The notes beneath the pieces are model-generated. The model saw only the letters and a program-made list of their open reading frames with translations. It ran no database searches and was not told where the DNA came from. The position numbers and the translations under genes were made by a program. A stretch of 64,000 nucleotides of DNA from JAJDXW01 sp965223775 (lineage in GTDB: Bacteria; Pseudomonadota; Gammaproteobacteria; HK1), in the NCBI GenBank assembly GCA_965223775.1, contig OZ245021.1, positions 6,367,277 through 6,431,276 on the forward strand, in the 5' to 3' direction. Each line of letters opens with the position of its first letter. The first letter of the stretch is position 1. Shown here piece after piece: positions 24,260 through 35,819 of the stretch.

Positions 24260-25351
24260 TCACGGCCGCACCTTCCCCTGTTCCACGTGGAACACACGCG
24301 CACTCACCGTCGGGCGGATGAGCGTGACCACCGCATCCAGAACCGATGAAATGAAGACCTGCAAGCCGAGCGAATCGACCAAGGAAAGAAATCGCTGCAT
24401 GCTGACGATATCGAGTTCCGTGCTCAGGTCATCTACCAACAACACGGGGTTCACGTTCTTGCATCCCATCACATAGCCGACCTGCGCGACCTCGAATGCC
24501 ATGACCAACAGCCGTCCCTGACCCCGCGACAGGCTTTCGCGTGCCATGCCGCGCATGCCTCGCCAAACGATATCGGCGCGATGGGGACCGCCGGTCGTAA
24601 ACCTTGCCTGTCGATCCCGGCTCCGCTGCGCGGACAGCACCTCCTGCAAGCCCCGGGTCCGATCCCAGCCGGGCCAGTACTCCCAGGTCACCTCTTCGTT
24701 CAGCACGTTCATGATCGTCTCGTTGGTGACTTCGGCCATGGGAGAGGACTCCAGGTGACGCCGGCGCATCGAATCAAGACGCTCTCCGTGCTGGACGAGC
24801 TGTTCATCCCAGACATCCAGTTCACGCTCGACGTCTGGACCTCCGGGCTCACGCAGCACCGCGTTTCGTTGCCGCAGGACGTGTCCATACCGCTGCAATA
24901 CCTCAAGGTATCGCGGTTCCACGTGAAACAGGGTCCAATCGACAAGCCGGCGCCGGTGTTCGCTCCCCTCGAGAAGCGCTTTGAGACCCTCGGGCGCAAT
25001 CACCATGACCGGAAGTCGTCGAGCCAACAATGAGACCGACCGCACTTCCTCACCATCAACCCGGAACCGAGACCCCCCGACACTCTTTTCGATTCCGATC
25101 GTGCATTTCTGACCAGCCTCATCAGCTTCAATCTGGCCGAAGACCGTCAGGGCCTCCGCCTCGTGGCGAATGACCGCCCGGGTTCTCCGGGTGCGGAAGG
25201 ACCGGCCGAGACTGAGAATATGAATGGCCTCGAGAAAGCTCGTCTTGCCGCTTCCGTTCGGACCGACGAGAAGATTGATGCTCGAATCGGGCTCGACGGC
25301 GACATCCGAGAGCGAACGAACGTCACTTATGCGAATACTGGCAATACGCAT
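24260..25351 (-). CDS. recF: DNA replication/repair protein RecF
   Basis: 363 aa. Walker A GPNGSGKT at residues 30-37, ABC-like signature LSRGQGRLLVMAFEVAQ and Walker B VLLVDDLSTELD, as in RecF. It loads RecA at gaps with RecO and RecR during recombinational repair of stalled forks. It is placed between dnaN and gyrB in the classic order. Confidence 0.97.
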   Translation of the reverse strand: MRIASIRISDVRSLSDVAVEPDSSINLLVGPNGSGKTSFLEAIHILSLGRSFRTRRTRAVIRHEAEALTVFGQIEADEAGQKCTIGIEKSVGGSRFRVDGEEVRSVSLLARRLPVMVIAPEGLKALLEGSEHRRRLVDWTLFHVEPRYLEVLQRYGHVLRQRNAVLREPGGPDVERELDVWDEQLVQHGERLDSMRRRHLESSPMAEVTNETIMNVLNEEVTWEYWPGWDRTRGLQEVLSAQRSRDRQARFTTGGPHRADIVWRGMRGMARESLSRGQGRLLVMAFEVAQVGYVMGCKNVNPVLLVDDLSTELDIVSMQRFLSLVDSLGLQVFISSVLDAVVTLIRPTVSARVFHVEQGKVRP

Positions 25352-25468
25352 GTCGCGGCTTCCACGGTCGACCGGCGATACCTGGTGTCGGCCGTACCGG
25401 CCGGCGCCGGAACGAACCCCTTCTCATGGCGCCGCGGAAAGCTCCACGGCGCCGGACCCGACCGCAAC

Positions 25469-26584
25469 CTACAGGCGCATCGGCATCACGACGTACCGGC
25501 AGGAGCTGTCATCTTCCTTGGGGGTCAGGAGACAGCTGCTGCCCGGATCACTCAGGTGGAACGACACCGTTTCTGACGGTAATACTCCAAGTGCATCAAT
25601 GAGATACATTACATTGAACCCAATTTCCACCGCGTCTCCGGTGTACTGGATATCGACTTCATCCTCGGCTTCTTCGTGATCCGGATTGTTCGCGGTCACT
25701 TGAAGGGTACTCGTGGAAAAGGAAAGCCTGACCGTACGATACTTTTCGTTCGAGAGAATCGACGCTCGCTGCAGCGATCGGCGGACCATCTCCCGGTCGA
25801 CCTCCGCTTCCTTGTCACACTGCTCCAGGCGCGGGATGACCCGGTTGTAGTCCGGAAAGCGCCCTTCGATCAACCGACTGGTAAACGTGACGTCACCGAT
25901 GGACGCCCGGAGACTTGCCTTGCCGACCACGATGTCCACCGAATCATCGGAATTCTGAATCAGCCTCAACAACTCCTGCACACCCTTCCTGGGAAGAATG
26001 CACTGATGAACCTCTTCACTGGACGATGACTGCTTGAGCTCGACCTCAGCCTGGGCAAGGCGATGGCCATCCGTCGACACCGCCCGAAGCCGCGAACCCC
26101 GAAACTCCAGCAGCAGGCCATTGAGATAGTACCGGACATCCTGGTTGGCCATCGCAAAATGGGTCCTCTCGACCAGCTCCTTCAGATCCCGCTGCGCGAC
26201 CGACACTTCCACCAGGCCTTCGATCGCTTCGCTCGTCGGAAAATCAGCCGCGGGAAGCGTATTGAGGGTAAAACGGCTCCGGCCCGCCCGCAGGGTCGCT
26301 CGATTTTCCCCGGTCGCCAATTCGATGGTCACGTCGTCGGGAAGGGTGCGGCAGATATCCAACAGCTTGCGCGCCGGAACCGTCACTTCTCCACCATCGC
26401 CGCCGGGAGCGTCAAGTCTCGCAACCAGCTCGATTTCCATGTCCGTAGCCGACAACGAAATCCTATCGTCCTTGAGTATGATCAGGATATTACCCAGAAT
26501 CGGCAACCGTTCTCTGCGCTCGACTACTCCCTGTACGACATGAAGTCCATTGAGCAGTGTCGTGCGATCCAATTGAAACTTCAT
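25469..26584 (-). CDS. dnaN: DNA polymerase III beta sliding clamp
   Basis: 371 aa with the three repeated clamp domains. The start MKFQLDRTTLLNGLHVVQGVV, the central AVSTDGHRLAQAE and the C-terminal YVVMPMRL (the hydrophobic pocket for clamp-binding peptides) are all standard. It forms the ring that tethers polymerase III to DNA. Two further features fit the locus: the oriC-like region on its 5' side and recF 117 bp downstream. Confidence 0.98.
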   Translation of the reverse strand: MKFQLDRTTLLNGLHVVQGVVERRERLPILGNILIILKDDRISLSATDMEIELVARLDAPGGDGGEVTVPARKLLDICRTLPDDVTIELATGENRATLRAGRSRFTLNTLPAADFPTSEAIEGLVEVSVAQRDLKELVERTHFAMANQDVRYYLNGLLLEFRGSRLRAVSTDGHRLAQAEVELKQSSSSEEVHQCILPRKGVQELLRLIQNSDDSVDIVVGKASLRASIGDVTFTSRLIEGRFPDYNRVIPRLEQCDKEAEVDREMVRRSLQRASILSNEKYRTVRLSFSTSTLQVTANNPDHEEAEDEVDIQYTGDAVEIGFNVMYLIDALGVLPSETVSFHLSDPGSSCLLTPKEDDSSCRYVVMPMRL

Positions 26585-26767
26585 TTTATTCCTTCATGTT
26601 ATTGTGTTTGTGCCGCGTCCGGGTTGTGGATTATCCGTTGTTTTCTATCATTATCAAGGTGATGTGATCTCTCCTGAGGGGACTCGGGAGCCTGTGGAAA
26701 AACTTGAAGGATTGTGGATAAACCCTTGGGTATTTCCGGGACGGGGGTTGTCCACAGTTTGCCCACA
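26585..26767. other. Probable chromosomal origin (oriC) with DnaA-box cluster
   Basis: The 183-bp gap between dnaA and dnaN contains five DnaA-box-like 9-mers. One is exact (TGTGGATAA, 26713-26721, minus strand). Three have one mismatch: TGTGGATTA 26625-26633, TGTGGAAAA 26693-26701 and TTGTCCACA 26748-26756. TTGCCCACA at 26759-26767 has two. An AT-rich block (26582-26611, continuing at about 26631-26656) could be the unwinding element. In such a GC-rich chromosome this is a clear compositional dip. Origins beside dnaA/dnaN are common in bacteria. Confidence 0.8.
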
Positions 26768-28096
26768 TCATGTTCTCAGGCGCCGCATAAGATTTCGGCA
26801 GTCCGTGTCGATGGCGCTGTCGGTCTTTCGCAGTATTTCGACCTTCCGACAAGCGTAGAGCACGGTGGTGTGGTCTCGGTCGCCGAATGTCGCGCCGATT
26901 TCCGGAAAACTCCGGTTGGTAAGTTCTCGCGCAAGCGCCATTGCAATCTGGCGAGGTCTCACGATGGATCGAGAACGCCGTTTCGAGGTGAGGTCGGAGA
27001 CTCGAAGCCTGAAATAGTCGGCGACCGTCTTCTGAATGTTCTCGATCGTGACGAGCCGGTCCTGGATCGAGAAAATATCCTGCAGAACCTCGCGGCAGTA
27101 TTCGATCGTGATTGGTTTGCGGTGAAGCCGGTATCCCATGATGACCCTGCGCAAGGCGCCTTCGAGGTCCCGCACGTTCGACTTGAGTCGGTGGGCGAGG
27201 AACAACGCGACATCTTCCGGGAGCACGACCTTGGCCTCCGCCGCCTTGGAGGTGAGGATCGCCGCCCGGGTTTCCAGGTCGGGCGGTTCAATGGCGTACG
27301 AGATGCCTGACTCGAATCTCGAGGTGAGTCTCTCCGGGAGCTGGTCGACTTCCCTCGGATATCGATCGCATGTCAGGACGATCTGGTGGTCGCCTTGCAG
27401 GAGGGCGTCGAACGCATGGAAGAACTCCTCCTGCGACTTGGATTTCCCGGCAAAGAACTGGATGTCGTCGACGAGGAGGGCATCGAAGGAGCGATAGTAC
27501 CGATTGAACTGGTCCATCCGGTTGTGGCGAAGGGAGCTCACCATGTCCCGGACGAAATCCATGGCAGGCAGGTAGGCGACGCGCGCGTCGGGGCGCACCA
27601 TGATGACGTTGCCTATCGCATGAACCAAATGGGTCTTGCCGAGACCGACCGCGCCGTAGATGAGGAGTGGGTTGTACGCCCTGCCGGGGTTCTCGGCCAC
27701 CTGGAGCGACGCGGCGAGGGCGAGCTGATTGGACTTCCCCTCGATGAAGTTCGAGAACTCGAACTTCGACTGCAACCCCACCACCAGCCGGCGGCCGGCC
27801 GAGTCGTTCGATTGGTCGGAAGCGAAATCGAGTGTCGCGCTCTCGGCGGACGGCACCGAACCGACCGCTACCGTGACGGAGTACGCGTGACCGCCGCCCA
27901 CCCGCTCGAGGGTGTCGCGAATCTGTTCGCGGTAATGTTCGTCGACCCAGTCCCGGACGTACTCGTTCGGGGCGAGCAGGCAGAGTCCGTCGGCCGTGAT
28001 CTCGGCTTGCAGCGGCCGCAGCCACGTGTCGAACTGCTTCAGGGGAAGTGCGGATTCGAGGTATTCAAGGCTTTGTTTCCAAATGGATTCTAGCAA
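26768..28096 (-). CDS. dnaA: Chromosomal replication initiator DnaA
   Basis: 442 aa. Domain I (1-80) with W6 and the helicase-contact helices, a short linker, the AAA+ domain with Walker A GAVGLGKTH (148-156) and Walker B LLVDDIQFFAGK, and the DNA-binding domain IV with RSFPEIGATFGDRDHTTVLYA. It binds DnaA boxes and opens oriC. The linker is short compared with enterobacterial DnaA. Unlike many relatives, no rpmH-rnpA cluster lies on its 5' side; a PhyH gene on the other strand follows instead. Confidence 0.98.
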   Translation of the reverse strand: MLESIWKQSLEYLESALPLKQFDTWLRPLQAEITADGLCLLAPNEYVRDWVDEHYREQIRDTLERVGGGHAYSVTVAVGSVPSAESATLDFASDQSNDSAGRRLVVGLQSKFEFSNFIEGKSNQLALAASLQVAENPGRAYNPLLIYGAVGLGKTHLVHAIGNVIMVRPDARVAYLPAMDFVRDMVSSLRHNRMDQFNRYYRSFDALLVDDIQFFAGKSKSQEEFFHAFDALLQGDHQIVLTCDRYPREVDQLPERLTSRFESGISYAIEPPDLETRAAILTSKAAEAKVVLPEDVALFLAHRLKSNVRDLEGALRRVIMGYRLHRKPITIEYCREVLQDIFSIQDRLVTIENIQKTVADYFRLRVSDLTSKRRSRSIVRPRQIAMALARELTNRSFPEIGATFGDRDHTTVLYACRKVEILRKTDSAIDTDCRNLMRRLRT

Positions 28097-28488
28097 CTTG
28101 CCACCTCCCCTGGAACGTTGGCGGAGTCCGCTGCATGGGCTCGGGTGTCGAGGGTCGACCCCTCCCTCGGGCCCACTCGGGCGACCGCGCGATTCCGTCC
28201 GGTATTAATACACGGTCGGTCGGGTCGCGCCAACCGTTCCGGAAGCCCCCGCGGCGGGCGCTCGGTGCGCGGCGCGAGATGGTGCGGGCCCGCATCCGAG
28301 TCGGATTGCGCCGATCCGCACGGGAATCCCCGGACCGTCTCGCTGCCGGCGGGACTTCACGCCGGCGACGCCCCGGTCCGGCGGGGCAGCCCCCCGGCCC
28401 GGTCGCCCCGGGTCGCCGAGTGCCGGTTGACACCGTGGGAGTCAAGATCGACCATGCGTGATCCAGAGCGGACCCGGAGCTTCCGGAC
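28097..28488. other. 392-bp divergent region between dnaA and the PhyH gene
   Basis: No coding frame is supported. It must contain the dnaA promoter (minus strand) and that of the dioxygenase gene. An AT-rich word GTATTAATAC at 28201-28210 is a self-complementary candidate -10 region for dnaA; no DnaA-box cluster is present here. Confidence 0.5.
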
Positions 28489-29448
28489 ATGACTCCAGAA
28501 CAGGTTCTGACCATCCCGCCCCGTGTTCTCACCCAGGAGCAACGGGAGTTCTATTTCGACAACGGCTACCTGCTCGTCGAGAGCGTCATCGCTCCGGAAC
28601 TGGTGGACGAGATGCGGGCGGTCACTGCCGACTGGGTGGAAAGGAGCCGTTCGGTCTCGAAGTCCGATGCGGTGTTCGACCTCGAGCCCGGCCATTCCCC
28701 GGACAATCCGAGGCTCCGCCGCCTGTCCAGCCCGGTTGAGCACGACAAGCGCTACTGGAAGTTCGCCTCCAAATCGATCGTTCCCGACATCATCGCCGAC
28801 CTGGTCGGCTGGGACGTCAAGTTCCACCACTCGAAGCTCAATTTCAAATGGGCCGAGGGGGGCGAGGAGGTCAAGTGGCATCAGGATATCCAGTACTGGC
28901 CGCATACCAACTACAGCCCGCTGACGATCGGTACCTATCTCCATGACGTGGGGCCGGACCAGGGCCCGCTGGGGGTCATTCCCGGCAGCCACAAGGGGGA
29001 GCTCTTCGACGAGTACAACGACAAGGACCAGTGGGTCGGATGCCTTTCCGACCGCGATCTCGGGCAGGTGCCCCTCGACACCGCCGAATACCTCATGGGA
29101 CCGTCCGGCTCGGTCACCATCCACAATTGCCGGACGATTCACGGGTCACGTCCGAATCTCTCCGACCTCGGACGCCCGCTCCTTCTGAACGTCTATTCCG
29201 CGGCGCACGCGTTTACCTACACCGCCAATCCCCTGCCGAGCCGATACGAAGGAGCCATCGTCCGTGGCCGCCCGGCGCGGTACGCGTATCACGATCCGAG
29301 GCCCTGCCAGGTTCCTCCCGACTGGTCCGGCGGCTATACGTCGCTGTTCGCCCTCCAGCAGGAAGAGAGCTGGGACGAGAACCAGATTGCGGCGGTCGCG
29401 GCACAGACCCAGGACATCCGCGGAGTCGATCGCCCCACCGCGTCGTAG
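28489..29448 (+). CDS. Phytanoyl-CoA dioxygenase (PhyH) family protein
   Basis: 319 aa. The Fe(II)-binding facial triad is readable as H131 and D133 in KWHQDIQYWP and a distal H218 in TIHGSRPNLS, with R229 placed to bind 2-oxoglutarate. PhyH-family enzymes hydroxylate small molecules or lipids using oxygen and 2-oxoglutarate. The protein has an Asn/Trp/Tyr-rich front (QREFYFDNGYLLVE) typical of the bacterial branch. The real substrate is unknown; many environmental bacteria carry dozens of paralogues. No operon partner is evident. Confidence 0.9.
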   Translation: MTPEQVLTIPPRVLTQEQREFYFDNGYLLVESVIAPELVDEMRAVTADWVERSRSVSKSDAVFDLEPGHSPDNPRLRRLSSPVEHDKRYWKFASKSIVPDIIADLVGWDVKFHHSKLNFKWAEGGEEVKWHQDIQYWPHTNYSPLTIGTYLHDVGPDQGPLGVIPGSHKGELFDEYNDKDQWVGCLSDRDLGQVPLDTAEYLMGPSGSVTIHNCRTIHGSRPNLSDLGRPLLLNVYSAAHAFTYTANPLPSRYEGAIVRGRPARYAYHDPRPCQVPPDWSGGYTSLFALQQEESWDENQIAAVAAQTQDIRGVDRPTAS

Positions 29449-29706
29449 CAAGGGGGGCGCCGGGGTCCCCGCCACACGCCCCCGAGCCGAGACCCGCGGC
29501 GATGTACGGTCTCCGCCCGGGAGCCGTACCCCCGTGCGCGAGCCGGTTCAGGCGATCGGTGACGATTGCAGCGGCTCCGGACGAGAGAAGCGACTCCATG
29601 TCCGCCGGGCGGCGCATCGCAAGGGCTCGACGTGCAGGGCGAGTGACGTCGGGTCGTTCGCTTGGACAGCCCGTACTTCGGGCGCGATGCTTCCCCGCCC
29701 GGTTGA

Positions 29707-29895
29707 TCATCCGCACCGCCGGCAGCGGATCTTCTTGAAGATCTCGTCCCAGTCACCGTCCGTCGCCGCGTAGTCCAGCAGACAGCGGAGGGCCTTGGAC
29801 GCGTCCGGCAGCTCGTAGCGTTCCCCGATCAGCACCAGCATCTCCCAGGCGTCGGGGTGGATCTCGAAAGGGACCTTGACCTTCACTCCGGCCAT
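29707..29895 (-). CDS. Small conserved-looking protein, 62 aa, ending in CRRCG
   Basis: From ATG 29895, which has AAAGGAG 8 bases upstream. The sequence starts MAGVKVKVPFEIHPDAWEML and is a mixed strand-helix protein; KVPFEIHPDAWEMLVLIGER resembles the strand-helix layout of ribbon-helix-helix regulators, but this is only a resemblance. It ends KKIRCRRCG, with two cysteines. It lies 119 bp downstream of mutM on the same strand. Function unknown. Confidence 0.65.
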   Translation of the reverse strand: MAGVKVKVPFEIHPDAWEMLVLIGERYELPDASKALRCLLDYAATDGDWDEIFKKIRCRRCG

Positions 29896-30014
29896 GATGC
29901 GTGCTCCTTTGGCGTCGACGGCGCGGTTGCCGATCGGGGCGGCACGGTCGATTCGGATGGGGACCGGCCGGGCATCTCCGCGAGATTGGGGAATCCGGGG
30001 TCGACCGTCAACCG

Positions 30015-30830
30015 CTACCGCTGGCATCGCGGGCACCATACGGTCGAGCGCTGGCCAATGGTGCGCCCGCGGAGCGTCGCTCCGCATCGGATGCACGCCT
30101 CCCCCGCCCGGTCGTAGGCCATCAGGCGGGTCTGATACCGGCCCGGTTCGCCGTCGGTGCGGACGTAGTCCCGAAACGAGGTGCCCCCGGCCCCGATCGA
30201 GCGGAGCAGGACCCGCCGGAGAACGCCGGCGAGCTGTGCATAGCGTCCGCGGGAGATGCGTCCCGCCGGCCGTCCCGGGTGGATCCCGGCCTCGAACAGC
30301 GCCTCGTTGGCGTAGATGTTGCCGACGCCGGCGACGATCCGGCCGTCCATCAGGAAGGATTTGACCGCTGCCCGGCGCCCCCTCGACCGCTCATAGAGCC
30401 AGTCTCCGTGAAACGCGTCCGAGAACGGTTCCGGGCCGAGCCGGGAGAGAAGCGGGTGTCCGGCGGGCGGGCCATCGCACCAGAGCATCGCACCGAAACG
30501 CCGAGGGTCTCGGTAGCGCAGGCACCGTCCGTCATCGAGCCGCCAGTCGACGTGGTCGTGCCGGCCGGCGGGCTCACCGTTCGATACGATCCGCAGGCTC
30601 CCGGCCATTCCGAGGTGGATGAGCGCCGTTCCGTCGCGGGCGCTCGCGAGGAGGTACTTGGCCCGCCGTGCGAGCCCGGTGATCAGGTGCCCCTCGAGGC
30701 GCTCGGCGAGCTCCGGCGGTATCGGCCAGCGCAGGCGCCGCTCCCGGATCAGCACCCGGCTCACCCGCCGCCCGACCAGCCACGGCTCGAGCTCGCGCCG
30801 GGTCGTCTCGACCTCGGGCAGTTCAGGCAT
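30015..30830 (-). CDS. mutM: Formamidopyrimidine-DNA glycosylase MutM (Fpg)
   Basis: 271 aa. Begins MPELPEVETTRR, where P2 is the catalytic nucleophile and E3 the proton donor; K in RRAKYLL is the beta-hairpin lysine. The helix-two-turn-helix NIYANEALFEAGIHPGRPA and the zinc finger CIRCG...CPRCQ at the C-terminus complete the family. It excises oxidised purines such as 8-oxoguanine. It follows the M48/TPR gene by 18 bp, suggesting co-transcription. Confidence 0.97.
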   Translation of the reverse strand: MPELPEVETTRRELEPWLVGRRVSRVLIRERRLRWPIPPELAERLEGHLITGLARRAKYLLASARDGTALIHLGMAGSLRIVSNGEPAGRHDHVDWRLDDGRCLRYRDPRRFGAMLWCDGPPAGHPLLSRLGPEPFSDAFHGDWLYERSRGRRAAVKSFLMDGRIVAGVGNIYANEALFEAGIHPGRPAGRISRGRYAQLAGVLRRVLLRSIGAGGTSFRDYVRTDGEPGRYQTRLMAYDRAGEACIRCGATLRGRTIGQRSTVWCPRCQR

Positions 30831-30848
30831 GCCCGCCGTGGACCTTCG

Positions 30849-32303
30849 TTACCGTCGCCCGGATCGTTCGTCTCTGAACTGTTGTCGCCGGGCCTCCGCC
30901 CGGGCAGTCCGGTAGTCGCCGATGGCGGGAACCGCAAGCGCGATGTCGAGTTGGCGGATGGCGGACTCGAGGTCTCCGTTCCGGTAGTGGAACTCCGCGA
31001 GCGCCATGTGGGAATCGGCCGGGCGGCCGGCTCGCTGGTGGGCGAATCCGAGCAGCCGGTAGATGGCGGCGTCGGTCTCGTGCTCGCGCTGGAATCTTCG
31101 AAGCAGGGCGGTCGCGTCCTCCGGACGGCCCGCCCGCACGAGTGCGAGGCCGTATCCGTACACGAGGGCTCGATGGTCGGGGAAGCGTTCGACCGAGGCG
31201 GCGAGAAGATCGAGCGCCTTGTCTTCGTCGCCGAGCGCGGCGTATGCCTCCGCGGCCGCCGTTCGGTGCGCCGCTCGATCGGGGAAGTCCCTTCGCAGCT
31301 CGTCGAGGACGATGCTCGCATCCTCATGGCGATTGGCGGCCATGAGGGCGGTTGCGAACCCGTAGCGGTCGACCTCCGCGGCCTTCGTTCCCGCGGCCGA
31401 GACCAGCGCCTCGAAACGCTCGAGCGCGGCCGTCGGCGTGGCCGCAAGCCGCACCTGCAGCTTCGCGCGAATCAGCGCATAGTCGGCGCTCTCCCGGTAG
31501 ACCCGTGGCTCGAACTGCTCCGCGCGGCCGCGCGTGTCGGCAATGCGCGACACGGTGACGGGGTGGGTGGACAGGAACTCGGGCGGGCGGGACGTGAATC
31601 GTCGCCATTCCTGGAAGCGCTCGAAGAAGGCGGGCACCGCCCGGGGGTCGAAGCCGGCCCGATGAAGCAGCGCCATTCCGGTCCGGTCCGCTTCCATTTC
31701 CTTCTCGCGCGAAAACTGGAGCGCCGAATGCTGTGCTCCGGCCGCGGTCGCCGCGATGACGACCTGGCCGGCCTGGGGGTTCTGGGTTGCGAGGAGGATG
31801 CTGGCGAACACGCTCGCGAGGGTGGTGAGCGAGGCAAGCTCGCTGCGCTCGATGAGCTGGGCGAGGTGACGCTGGGTGACGTGGGCGATCTCGTGCGCGA
31901 ACACTGCCGCGAGCTCGCTCTCGGATTGCGTGATGACCACAAGGCCCGCGTTCACGGCGATGACGCCCCCCGGCCCCGCGAACGCGTTGACGGACGGGGC
32001 GTCGACTACGAGGAAGCGGTAGCGCCGCTGCGGGTCCGCGCTCGCGATGCGCTGTCCCAGGGTGTCGATGTAGTCGACCACCTCGGGGTCGTCGACCAGT
32101 CGAAGCCGTTGGCGGACCTGGCGAAGGAAGGCCTCGCCGAGCCGTTCTTCCTCGGCGCGTGCGAGCGTTTCGCCGGCCGCGTCACCGAGATCGGGAAGGC
32201 CGCTGTCGGCGGCGACCGCGGGCATGAGGGCCAACATCCCCGCAATGGCAAGAATCGCAATCGGCCGCCACCAGGTCGCGGCTGGTCCGACCACGGAAGA
32301 CAC
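30849..32303 (-). CDS. Periplasmic M48 metallopeptidase with TPR-like C-terminus (BepA-like)
   Basis: About 484 aa from GTG 32303, which gives a clean signal peptide (hydrophobic IAILAIAGMLALMP, likely cut after AVA). An ATG at 32396 would add 31 residues before the signal and is less likely. The M48 zinc site is AHEIAHVTQRH with the distal glutamate in KEMEADRTG, and the DPRAVPAFFERFQEWRR segment follows. Residues from about 290 on are helical repeats of the TPR type. Overall this matches BepA, which assists LptD/BAM assembly and degrades misfolded outer-membrane proteins. Confidence 0.88.
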   Translation of the reverse strand: MSSVVGPAATWWRPIAILAIAGMLALMPAVAADSGLPDLGDAAGETLARAEEERLGEAFLRQVRQRLRLVDDPEVVDYIDTLGQRIASADPQRRYRFLVVDAPSVNAFAGPGGVIAVNAGLVVITQSESELAAVFAHEIAHVTQRHLAQLIERSELASLTTLASVFASILLATQNPQAGQVVIAATAAGAQHSALQFSREKEMEADRTGMALLHRAGFDPRAVPAFFERFQEWRRFTSRPPEFLSTHPVTVSRIADTRGRAEQFEPRVYRESADYALIRAKLQVRLAATPTAALERFEALVSAAGTKAAEVDRYGFATALMAANRHEDASIVLDELRRDFPDRAAHRTAAAEAYAALGDEDKALDLLAASVERFPDHRALVYGYGLALVRAGRPEDATALLRRFQREHETDAAIYRLLGFAHQRAGRPADSHMALAEFHYRNGDLESAIRQLDIALAVPAIGDYRTARAEARRQQFRDERSGRR

Positions 32304-32482
32304 GCGCCTGTCGCAGGATAGAGGGACCGAGGACACGGGTAACGCCTCGAGTCTGGAAATAGTTCGAATACGGGATTCTAGCAGCCCCGCCGTCATCGTT
32401 TCGGCCGGCGATCGGGTCCGGTGGCGCGGACATGCCTGCTTCGCTATTCTGCCGCGCCACCGCGCGATCCAGAGACACTGCC

Positions 32483-33745
32483 ATGAGCCCCCGCAACGTC
32501 CTCTATGCCCAGTCCGGCGGCGTGACCGCAGTCATCAACGCGACCGCGGCCGGGGTCATCGAGACCGCCCGCCGCCATCGGGGTGCGATCGGCAAGGTCT
32601 TCGCGGGCCGCGACGGCATCATCGGCGCGCTGACCGAAGATCTCATCGACACGAGCCAGGAGTCGGAGGAGGCGATCGCGGCGCTCCGGCATACGCCGTC
32701 CGGCGCGTTCGGGTCGTGCCGCCACAAGCTCAAGGGAATCGAGGACGGCCGGGCGGAGTACGAGCGGCTCATCGATGTCTTTCGCGCGCACGACATCGGC
32801 TACTTCTTCTACAACGGTGGCGGTGACTCTCAGGACACTTCCCACAAGGTGTCGCAGATCGGCGAACGCATGGGATATCCCATCACCTGCATCGGCATCC
32901 CCAAGACGGTCGACAACGATCTGCCGATTACCGACAACTGCCCCGGGTTCGGATCGGTCGCGAAGTACGTGGCGGTCTCGGTCCGCGAAGCGGCGTTCGA
33001 CGTCCGGTCGATGGCGCGGTCTTCCACCAAGGTCTTCATCCTGGAGGTGATGGGCCGCCACGCCGGCTGGATCGCGGCCGCCGGCGGGCTCGCCGCGGAG
33101 TTCGACGGCGATGCGCCGCACATCATCGTCTTTCCCGAGATCCCCTTCGACGAAGAACGGTTCCTCGCCCGCGTCCGCGAGTGTGTCGACGCGCACGGCT
33201 ACTGCGTCGTGGTCGTCTCGGAGGGCGCCAGCCATCCGGACGGGCGGTTCCTGTCGGACGCGGGCGTCCGTGATGCGTTCGGACACGCCCAGCTCGGCGG
33301 GGTCGCGCCGGTCATCGCGGAGATGATCCGCGCCCGCCACGGCTACAAGTTCCACTGGGCGGTGGCGGACTATCTCCAGCGTGCGGCCCGCCACATCGCC
33401 TCGGGCACGGACGTGGAGCAGGCTTACGAGATGGGGCGTGCGGCCGTCGAGTTCGCGGTTGCGGGAAGGAACGCCGTGATGCCGGTCATCGTCCGAACCT
33501 GCGACGATCCCTACGCTTGGGAGGTGGGCGAGGCATCGCTTGCCGACGTCGCCAACGTCGAGAAGAAGGTACCGCGCGAGTACGTCACCGAGGACGGCTT
33601 CGGCATCACCGAGGCGTGCCGGCGCTACCTCCGTCCTCTCATCGCGGGCGAGGACTTCCCTCCCTTCGCGGACGGGCTGCCGGCCTACGTCCGGCTGAAG
33701 AACGCGCCGGTCCCGAAGAAGCTCGCCGCCTCGTTCGAGGTCTGA
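32483..33745 (+). CDS. Pyrophosphate-dependent 6-phosphofructokinase
   Basis: 420 aa. PfkA superfamily: NGGGDSQDTS near 111-120 replaces the GGDG(S/T) of ATP enzymes and is like the GGxDSxDT form of PPi-using members, and PKTVDND at 140-146 matches the PPi-PFK version of PKTIDND. FILEVMGRHAGWIAA is the substrate loop. It would phosphorylate fructose 6-phosphate with PPi, reversibly. The convergent neighbour is a membrane pyrophosphatase, so both PPi-using enzymes sit together. Confidence 0.85.
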   Translation: MSPRNVLYAQSGGVTAVINATAAGVIETARRHRGAIGKVFAGRDGIIGALTEDLIDTSQESEEAIAALRHTPSGAFGSCRHKLKGIEDGRAEYERLIDVFRAHDIGYFFYNGGGDSQDTSHKVSQIGERMGYPITCIGIPKTVDNDLPITDNCPGFGSVAKYVAVSVREAAFDVRSMARSSTKVFILEVMGRHAGWIAAAGGLAAEFDGDAPHIIVFPEIPFDEERFLARVRECVDAHGYCVVVVSEGASHPDGRFLSDAGVRDAFGHAQLGGVAPVIAEMIRARHGYKFHWAVADYLQRAARHIASGTDVEQAYEMGRAAVEFAVAGRNAVMPVIVRTCDDPYAWEVGEASLADVANVEKKVPREYVTEDGFGITEACRRYLRPLIAGEDFPPFADGLPAYVRLKNAPVPKKLAASFEV

Positions 33746-33812
33746 CCCCGGGCGCGGGCCGGCTGACGCGGACCGGGGGGGCGGCCGAACGCTCCCCCGC
33801 GCCGCCCTCGTC

Positions 33813-35819
<2,007 letters not shown>

